Part shown: in pieces, positions 31,627 through 37,008 of the stretch
Layout: each line of letters starts with the position of its first letter
Position numbering within the stretch: position 1 is the first letter of the stretch
From: Caballeronia arationis
GTDB taxonomy: Bacteria; Pseudomonadota; Gammaproteobacteria; Burkholderiales; Burkholderiaceae
Direction of reading: 5' to 3'
Length of the DNA: 37,008 nucleotides
Assembly (NCBI RefSeq): GCF_001544975.2
Contig: NZ_FCOG02000062.1
Coordinates: forward strand, 1-37,008
Notes under the pieces: generated by a model
Database searches by the model: none
Seen by the model: the letters and a program-made list of their open reading frames with translations, nothing else
What the model was told of the DNA's origin: nothing
Made by a program: the position numbers and the translations under genes

Positions 31627-32942
31627 GCGCGGCTCCCAAACGCCGGCGCGGCCGAACCAGCCTTCTGCGACGCCTTCAGGCCGCGCTTCAAGTCGTCGAT
31701 CAGGTCGTCGGGATCTTCCAGGCCGATCGACAGGCGAATGCGCCCCGGACCGATGCCCGCTGCGGCGAGCGCGGCGGCGTCCATGCGGAAATGCGTCGTC
31801 GATGCAGGGTGGATCACGAGCGAGCGAGCATCGCCCACGTTCGCAAGGTGCGAAAACAGCGTGAGCGACTCGATGAAGCGCCGCGCAGCCGCCACGTCGC
31901 CGCGCAGGTCGAAGCTGAACACGGCGCCCGCGCCGCGCGGCAGAAGGCGCTGCGCGAGCGCGTAGTCGCGATGGGTCGGCAACTCGGGATAAGCGACGCC
32001 TTCCACGGCCGGATGCGCGAGCAGGAACTCGACCACGCGGCGCGTATTCGCGACGTGCCGGTCCATCCGCAGCGGCAGCGTTTCGATGCCTTGCAGCAGT
32101 TGCCACGCCGCCTGCGGATGCAGGCAGGCACCGAAGTCGCGCAGACCCTCGCGGCGCGCGCGCAGCAGGAACGGCGCGACCGTGCTTTCCTCGGCGAACA
32201 CCATGCCGTGAAAGCCGTCGTAGGGTTCGGTGAATTCAGGGAAGCGGTCGGTGGCGGTGAAGTCGAACGTGCCGCCGTCGACCAGCACGCCGCCTATCGT
32301 CGTGCCGTGGCCGCCGAGAAACTTGGTCGCCGAATGGTAGACGAGGTCCGCGCCGTGCTCGAAGGGCCGCAGCAGATAGGGCGTCGTGAAGGTCGAATCG
32401 ACCAGCAGCGGCACCTGGTTCGCGTGCGCGATTTCCGCGACGCCCGCGATGTCGAGGACGTCGAGCCCCGGATTGCCGAGCGTCTCGCCGAAGAAAAGCC
32501 GCGTGTCGGGGCGCGCGGCGGCGCGCCACGCGTCGAGATCGTGCGGCGGCACGAACGTCGTTTCGATGCCGAAGCGCGCGAGCGTGTAGTGCAGCAGGTT
32601 GTGCGAGCCGCCGTAGAGCGCGCTCGATGCCACGATGTGGGAGCCGGCGCCCATCAGCGTTGCGATTGCCAGATGCAGCGCGGCCTGCCCGCTCGCCGTG
32701 CCGATCGCGCCGGCGCCGCCTTCGAGCGCGGCGACGCGCTCCTCGAACACCGCGACCGTCGGGTTCGAGATGCGCGAGTACACGTGCCCCGAGCGCTCCA
32801 TGTTGAAGAGGGCGGCGGCGTGGTCGGTGTCGCGGAAGGAGAAGGACGTCGTCTGGTAGATCGGCGTGGCGCGCGCGCCGGTCGTCGGGTCGGGCGCTGC
32901 GCCCGCGTGCAGCACGAGCGTGTCGAAGCGGTTGGCGGGCAT
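31623..32942 (-). CDS. metY: O-acetylhomoserine sulfhydrylase (aminocarboxypropyltransferase)
   Basis: A 439-residue Cys/Met-metabolism PLP enzyme. The PLP lysine is Lys207 in YHSATKFLGGHG. ATPIYQTTSFSFRDTDHAAALFN, YSRISNPT and the 439-residue length point to MetY rather than MetZ or cystathionine synthase (both near 400). It makes homocysteine from O-acetylhomoserine and sulfide in methionine synthesis. The ATG at 32942 starts MPANRFDTLVLHAG, the family N-terminus; an upstream extension is not conserved-looking. It leads the two-gene operon with the hydrolase. Confidence 0.93.
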   Translation of the reverse strand: MPANRFDTLVLHAGAAPDPTTGARATPIYQTTSFSFRDTDHAAALFNMERSGHVYSRISNPTVAVFEERVAALEGGAGAIGTASGQAALHLAIATLMGAGSHIVASSALYGGSHNLLHYTLARFGIETTFVPPHDLDAWRAAARPDTRLFFGETLGNPGLDVLDIAGVAEIAHANQVPLLVDSTFTTPYLLRPFEHGADLVYHSATKFLGGHGTTIGGVLVDGGTFDFTATDRFPEFTEPYDGFHGMVFAEESTVAPFLLRARREGLRDFGACLHPQAAWQLLQGIETLPLRMDRHVANTRRVVEFLLAHPAVEGVAYPELPTHRDYALAQRLLPRGAGAVFSFDLRGDVAAARRFIESLTLFSHLANVGDARSLVIHPASTTHFRMDAAALAAAGIGPGRIRLSIGLEDPDDLIDDLKRGLKASQKAGSAAPAFGSRA

Positions 32943-33020
32943 CGTGAGCGGCCGCACGCTCTTCGCGTGTGGCGAAAATCCAGGGGGCAATCATCGTAAC
33001 ATCGGGCCTGCTTCGGCGGA

Positions 33021-33039
33021 CCTAGGGCGCGAACCTAGG
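33021..33039. other. Hairpin of two CCTAGG hexamers between metY and the CBS gene
   Basis: CCTAGG at 33021-33026 and at 33034-33039 can pair across a 7-nt loop. Each is also a palindrome by itself. The site is in the 210-nt divergent intergenic region. No T-run follows. It could be an operator pair; I see no better promoter or riboswitch in the gap. Confidence 0.35.
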
Positions 33040-33152
33040 CCGAGCGCACGAAAACCTTGTCCGACAAGCCAGCCGGGCCGTCCGCGCTTTCTTTTTCACA
33101 GCCTTTCCGATAGCATCGATCCACGATCAGGCATTTCGCAAGGAGACAAATC

Positions 33153-33605
33153 ATGCGAGTCAGCGACATTCTGAAGGTCAAGGGCAATGTGCTCTTCACG
33201 GTGACGCCCGAGACACCGCTGCACGACGCAATCAACACGATGGCGTCGCACGACATCGGCTCGCTCGTCGTCATGGAGTATGGCGATCTCGTCGGCATGC
33301 TGACGTTTCGCGAAATCATCCTGACGCTGAAGGACAACGGCGGCAGCGTCGGCACGACCACCATCCGCAAGGTCATGGACGATCATCCGCTCACCTGCAC
33401 GCCGGAAACCGACGTCAACGAGGTGCGCCGCATGATGCTCGAACACCACGTGCGTTATCTGCCGGTGATGGAAAACCGCGCGCTGATGGGCGTGATCTCG
33501 TTCTACGACGTGGCACGCGCGGTCGTCGAAGAGCAGGGTTTCGAGAATCGCATGCTCAAGGCCTATATTCGCGACTGGCCGGAGCAGCAGGAAGAGGCGC
33601 GTTGA
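33153..33605 (+). CDS. Two-CBS-domain protein
   Basis: A 150-residue protein made only of a CBS pair (Bateman module). CBS1 spans about 10-65 (TPLHDAINTMASHDIGSLVVMEYGDLVGMLTFREI) and CBS2 about 75-130 (DHPLTCTPETDVNEVRRMMLEHHVRYLPVMENRALMGVISFYDVA). Such modules usually bind adenine nucleotides and act as energy sensors; the partner is unknown. AAGGAG lies 7 nt before the ATG. It is monocistronic, followed by a strong terminator. Confidence 0.93.
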   Translation: MRVSDILKVKGNVLFTVTPETPLHDAINTMASHDIGSLVVMEYGDLVGMLTFREIILTLKDNGGSVGTTTIRKVMDDHPLTCTPETDVNEVRRMMLEHHVRYLPVMENRALMGVISFYDVARAVVEEQGFENRMLKAYIRDWPEQQEEAR

Positions 33606-33657
33606 GCGATTGCCACTCGCGTCCTTTGCACTCGCGGCACTGCACTGCATGACCCAT

Positions 33658-33690
33658 AAAAAGCGCGCCCCGGCCGGCGCGCTTTTTTTT
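33658..33690 (+). terminator. Rho-independent terminator after the CBS gene
   Basis: AAAAAGCGCGCC (33658-33669) pairs with GGCGCGC plus T-run (33676-33687) around a 6-nt loop, and eight T residues end the structure. It starts 53 nt after the stop codon. Confidence 0.92.
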
Positions 33691-33743
33691 CGCCTGATAA
33701 TTCTCACGTTTTGTCTTCTTCAAGCTCTCCATTCCAACAAAAC

Positions 33744-35684
33744 ATGAGTGATCACCCGATTCGCGACGCTCGCCGCGCGTCCCGCCGCGCCGGCGAGGCA
33801 GGCGAAAGCCAGTTTCGCCTGATGCGCGAGCGCCGCTTCGCGCCGTTTTTCTGGACGCAGTTTCTCGGCGCGATGAACGACAACGTATTCAAGGTCGGCT
33901 TCACGTCGCTCGTCACGTTTCAGGCCGCGCGCTTTTCCGGCGTCGATCCGAAGACAGCCGCGTTCCTGATCTCCGCGATCTTCATCGTCCCGTTCGTGCT
34001 GTTTTCCGCGACTTCCGGCCAGATCGCCGACAAATACGACAAGGCGACGCTCACACGCCTCGTGAAGAGCTTTGAGATCGCCGTGATGCTCGTCGGCGGC
34101 GCGGGATTCCTGCTGCATGACGCGACGCTGCTCTATGTCTGCACGTTCTTGATGGGCGTCCATTCGACCGTCTTCGGTCCCGTCAAATATGCGTATCTGC
34201 CGCAGCATCTGAAATCGTCTGAACTCGTGGGCGGCAACGGGCTCGTCGAGATGGGAACGTTCGTCGCGATCCTGATCGGCACGATCATCGGCGGCGCGGC
34301 AGCCGGGCTGACCGAGCACGGCGCGATGCTGCTCGCCACCGCGTGCCTCGTGTTCGCGCTGATCGGACGCGCCGTGTCGGCATTCGTGCCTAAGTCCGAA
34401 GCGCCACAGCCCGACTTGCGCATCAACTGGAATCCGTTTTCCGAGACCTGGCGCAATCTCGCGCTCGCGAAGCAGAACCGCACCGTGTTCCTGAGCCTGC
34501 TCGGCATTTCGTGGCTGTGGTTCGTCGGCGCGACCTTTCTCACGTCGTTCTTCAACTTCGCGAAGGACGTGCTGTCCGCGGATCCCGACGTCGTCACGAT
34601 CCTGCTCGCGACGTTTTCCATCGGCATCGGTATCGGGTCGCTGCTGTGCGAAAAGCTCTCGAAGCGTCGCGTCGAGATCGGGCTCGTGCCGCTCGGTTCG
34701 ATCGGCATCAGCGTGTTCGCGATCGATCTCTTCTTCGCGAGCCATCGCATCGCGCCGACGGGCCATCTGCTCGGCGTTGGCGAATTTCTGTCGATCGCCT
34801 CGCACTGGCGCATTCTCGCGGACCTGTTCCTCCTCGCGATGTTCGGCGGCTTCTACAGCGTGCCGCTCTACGCCCTGATCCAGAGCCGCAGCCAGCCGAC
34901 ACATCGCGCGCGCATCATCGCCGCGAACAACATCCTCAATTCGTTCTTCATGATCGTCTCGGCGCTGCTGGCGCTCGCGCTCACGTCGATGGGCGTCGGC
35001 ATTCCGGGCCTCTTCCTGACGACGGCGCTCCTGAACATCGCCGTCGCCGCGTATATCTATTCGCTCGTGCCGGAGTTCCTGCTGCGCTTTGTCGCGTGGG
35101 TGCTGGTGCACACGTTCTATCGCATCCGTCTCGTCGATGCCGAGCGTATTCCCGAGCAGGGCGCCGCCGTGCTCGTGTGCAATCACGTCAGTTTCGTCGA
35201 CGCGATCGTCATCATGTCCGAGAGTCCGCGGCCGATTCGCTTCGTGATGGATTACCGCATCTTCAGGTCGCCGTTTGTCGGCTGGCTTTTCCGCCACGTG
35301 AAGGCGATTCCGATCGCGCCGGCGCACGAGGATGCCGAGCTGCTCGCGCGTGCCTACGACGCGTGCGGCCGCGCGCTCGCCGAAGGCGATCTCGTCTGCA
35401 TCTTTCCGGAAGGCAAGCTCACGCGCACGGGCGAGCTCAATCCGTTCCGGCACGGCATTTCGGAGATTCTCAGGCGACACGCGGCGCCCGTCGTGCCGAT
35501 TGCACTGCGCGGATTGTGGGGCAGCGTGTTCTCGCGTCATGAGGACACGCGCTGGCCGCGTCCGGTCCAGCGCGGCGTGATGAGTAGGCTGACGCTTGCG
35601 GTTGGCGAGCCGATCGATCCCGCCGATGCAACGCCCGAGCATCTGCAGCGGATCGTCGGTGCCTTGCGCGGCGCCCGCAAGTAG
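33744..35684 (+). CDS. LplT-like MFS transporter fused to a PlsC-type acyltransferase
   Basis: A 646-residue two-domain protein. Residues about 20-430 form a 12-helix major facilitator of the lysophospholipid transporter type (FFWTQFLGAMNDNVFKVGF; GVHSTVFGPVKYAYLPQHL). Residues about 440-640 are a PlsC/LPLAT domain with H481-x4-D486 (NHVSFVD) and FPEGKLTRTG (Phe554-Gly557), both catalytic blocks intact. It probably flips lysophospholipids inward and re-acylates them. The third domain of some relatives and of E. coli Aas, an acyl-ACP synthetase, is missing. ATG at 33744 is used; a TTG at 33711 is alternative. Neither has a clear ribosome binding site. Confidence 0.92.
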   Translation: MSDHPIRDARRASRRAGEAGESQFRLMRERRFAPFFWTQFLGAMNDNVFKVGFTSLVTFQAARFSGVDPKTAAFLISAIFIVPFVLFSATSGQIADKYDKATLTRLVKSFEIAVMLVGGAGFLLHDATLLYVCTFLMGVHSTVFGPVKYAYLPQHLKSSELVGGNGLVEMGTFVAILIGTIIGGAAAGLTEHGAMLLATACLVFALIGRAVSAFVPKSEAPQPDLRINWNPFSETWRNLALAKQNRTVFLSLLGISWLWFVGATFLTSFFNFAKDVLSADPDVVTILLATFSIGIGIGSLLCEKLSKRRVEIGLVPLGSIGISVFAIDLFFASHRIAPTGHLLGVGEFLSIASHWRILADLFLLAMFGGFYSVPLYALIQSRSQPTHRARIIAANNILNSFFMIVSALLALALTSMGVGIPGLFLTTALLNIAVAAYIYSLVPEFLLRFVAWVLVHTFYRIRLVDAERIPEQGAAVLVCNHVSFVDAIVIMSESPRPIRFVMDYRIFRSPFVGWLFRHVKAIPIAPAHEDAELLARAYDACGRALAEGDLVCIFPEGKLTRTGELNPFRHGISEILRRHAAPVVPIALRGLWGSVFSRHEDTRWPRPVQRGVMSRLTLAVGEPIDPADATPEHLQRIVGALRGARK

Positions 35685-35757
35685 GGCGCCGCGGCGCCTT
35701 ATCGAGATGCGGCTGGCATAATACGAGTTTCCCGTTTCACTTCTCAGGGCGACGCAC

Positions 35758-36858
35758 ATGTCCGGCAATACGTTAGGCACGCTTTTCACCGTCACGAACT
35801 TCGGCGAGTCGCATGGACCCGCGATCGGCTGCGTGATCGACGGTTGCCCGCCGGGCATGGCGCTGACCGAAGCCGACATCCAGATCGAACTCGACCGGCG
35901 CCGTCCCGGCACGTCGCGCCACGTCACGCAGCGTCAGGAGCCGGACCAGGTCGAGATTCTCTCGGGCGTGTTCGAAGGCAAGACGACCGGCACGCCGATC
36001 GCGCTGCTGATCCGCAACACCGACCAGCGCAGCAAGGACTACGGCAATATCGTCGACACGTTCCGCCCCGGTCACGCCGACTACACCTACTGGCAGAAAT
36101 ACGGCATCCGCGACTATCGCGGCGGTGGCCGTTCTTCCGCGCGCCTGACCGCGCCGACGGTGGCCGCGGGCGCGGTCGCGAAGAAGTGGCTGCGCGAGCG
36201 CTTCGGCATCGAGACGCGCGGCTACATGAGCGCGATCGGCGAGATCGCGGTGCCGTTCGTGTCGTGGGACTGCGTGCGCGAGAACCCGTTCTTCGCGCCG
36301 AACGCGGACATCGTGCCGCGTCTCGAGGAATACATGGATGCGCTGCGCAAAGACGGCGATTCGATCGGCGCGCGCATCGAAGTGGTCGCGACCGGCGTGC
36401 CGGTCGGCCTCGGCGAGCCGCTCTACGACCGTCTCGACGCCGACATCGCCAAGGCGATGATGGGCATCAACGCGGTGAAGGGCGTTGAGATCGGCGCGGG
36501 CTTCGCGAGCGTCGCGCAGCGCGGTTCCGTGCACGGCGACGAGATGTCGCCCGACGGCTTCGCCGCGAACAACGCCGGCGGCATTCTCGGCGGGATTTCG
36601 AGTGGGCAGGACATCACGGTGTCGATTGCGATCAAGCCGACTTCCAGCATCCGCACGCCGCGCCATTCGATCGACAAGGCGGGCAATCCGGCTGTTGTCG
36701 AGACGTTCGGGCGTCACGACCCGTGCGTCGGCATTCGCGCGACGCCGATCGCCGAAGCGCTTCTCGCGCTCGTCCTGATCGACCATGCGCTGCGGCATCG
36801 GGCGCAATGCGGCGATGTGGTCGTCGAGACGCCTAAAATCGCGCCGCGCGCTTCCTGA
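35758..36858 (+). CDS. aroC: Chorismate synthase
   Basis: A 366-residue AroC, last enzyme of the shikimate pathway, converting EPSP to chorismate with reduced FMN. Signatures include GNTLGTLFTVTNFGESHGPAIGCVIDG at the N-terminus, YGIRDYRGGGRSSARLTAPTVAAGA in the middle and GRHDPCVGIRATPIAEALLALVL near the end; the catalytic histidines (GESHG and GRHDP) are present. The start is preceded by CAGGG at about 10 nt. A CATAAT hexamer at 35717-35722 may be its -10. A short GC stem at 35683-35700, without a real T-run, separates it from the LplT-PlsC gene, so read-through is possible. Confidence 0.98.
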   Translation: MSGNTLGTLFTVTNFGESHGPAIGCVIDGCPPGMALTEADIQIELDRRRPGTSRHVTQRQEPDQVEILSGVFEGKTTGTPIALLIRNTDQRSKDYGNIVDTFRPGHADYTYWQKYGIRDYRGGGRSSARLTAPTVAAGAVAKKWLRERFGIETRGYMSAIGEIAVPFVSWDCVRENPFFAPNADIVPRLEEYMDALRKDGDSIGARIEVVATGVPVGLGEPLYDRLDADIAKAMMGINAVKGVEIGAGFASVAQRGSVHGDEMSPDGFAANNAGGILGGISSGQDITVSIAIKPTSSIRTPRHSIDKAGNPAVVETFGRHDPCVGIRATPIAEALLALVLIDHALRHRAQCGDVVVETPKIAPRAS

Positions 36859-36884
36859 AGCCAGTTGGGGTGCGCAAAAACGAG

Positions 36885-36918
36885 AAGGGCGCCGGTTTTC
36901 AAGCCGGCGCCCTTTTTT
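36885..36918. terminator. Convergent terminator of aroC and the ETF-QO gene
   Basis: An 11-bp perfect stem, AAGGGCGCCGG (36885-36895) with CCGGCGCCCTT (36904-36914), has an 8-nt loop and T residues after it. It starts 26 nt after the aroC stop and 14 nt beyond the stop of the minus-strand gene, so it may serve both, better for aroC. Confidence 0.9.
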
Positions 36919-36931
36919 CATGCATAAATCG

Positions 36932-37008
36932 TCACATGTTCGGATAGTTCGGCCCGCCGCCGCCTTCGGGCGTGACCCAGACGATGTTCTGCGTCGGGTC
37001 CTTGATAT
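36932..37008 (-). CDS. Electron transfer flavoprotein-ubiquinone oxidoreductase, C-terminal end (partial)
   Basis: Only the last 24 codons and the stop are inside the window; the gene continues past its right edge. The visible residues end QNIVWVTPEGGGGPNYPNM, which matches the highly conserved tail of ETF-QO (in the human enzyme, QNINWVVPEGGGGPAYNGM). The full enzyme carries FAD and one [4Fe-4S] cluster and passes electrons from ETF to ubiquinone at the inner membrane. The assignment rests on this short but distinctive tail. Confidence 0.88.
   Translation of the reverse strand, partial: IKDPTQNIVWVTPEGGGGPNYPNM

Noticed and set aside
32943..33152. Possible SAM or SAH riboswitch upstream of metY
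   Set aside because: Only a short CCTAGG hairpin is present; the conserved cores of those riboswitches are not visible.
33720..35927. 735-codon open frame on the minus strand
   Set aside because: Antisense shadow of the LplT-PlsC gene with composition typical of complementary-strand translation.

Overview
The window is high-GC, densely packed chromosomal DNA from a betaproteobacterium of the Burkholderiaceae, most likely the Paraburkholderia/Caballeronia group. The evidence is codon use, the two-subunit arginine succinyltransferase (aruF/aruG type), the wrbA-DUF2069-yihY neighbourhood and the housekeeping genes aroC, rpsU and initiator tRNA, which point to a main chromosome. The genus is inferred from protein character; no database was searched.

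Layout. 1-2444: initiator tRNA, then a minus-strand run of rpsU, a [2Fe-2S] ferredoxin, a YigZ/IMPACT protein and a GNAT acetyltransferase. 2807-4907: a membrane CSS-EAL c-di-GMP phosphodiesterase and an unrecognised 138-residue protein. 5063-17643: an arginine acquisition and catabolism island with hisQ-hisM-hisP (basic amino acid ABC transporter), an AraC-type ArgR regulator, a 613-bp nested inverted-repeat element, the complete AST operon astC-aruF-aruG-astD-astB-astE, and the periplasmic binding protein at the far end. 17653-18239: a Doc-type toxin with a small antitoxin that does not look like Phd. 18299-24248: a tripartite aromatic-acid efflux system (AaeA, AaeX, AaeB and an outer-membrane lipoprotein) with a divergent LysR regulator. 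24385-32942: mostly minus-strand enzymes (SRAP/YedK, metallophosphoesterase, FAD-linked 2-hydroxyacid dehydrogenase, DUF2069, WrbA, Mpo1-like, alpha/beta hydrolase, MetY), with YihY on the plus strand. 33153-37008: a two-CBS protein, an LplT-PlsC fusion, aroC, and the C-terminal end of ETF-ubiquinone oxidoreductase at the edge.

How it works together. Arginine or ornithine is imported by the binding protein plus HisQMP. It is then degraded by succinylation (AruF/AruG), hydrolysis (AstB), transamination (AstC), oxidation (AstD) and desuccinylation (AstE) to glutamate and succinate. ArgR probably controls both halves: sequences matching the Pseudomonas ArgR half-site (TGTCGC-N8-AA) lie upstream of hisQ, astC and the binding protein gene.

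I see no CRISPR array, prophage, transposase, or clear new multi-gene defence or biosynthetic system. The least ordinary items are the nested inverted-repeat element between argR and astC, the Doc module with its atypical antitoxin, the candidate ArgR operators, and a leader stem-loop before hisQ.
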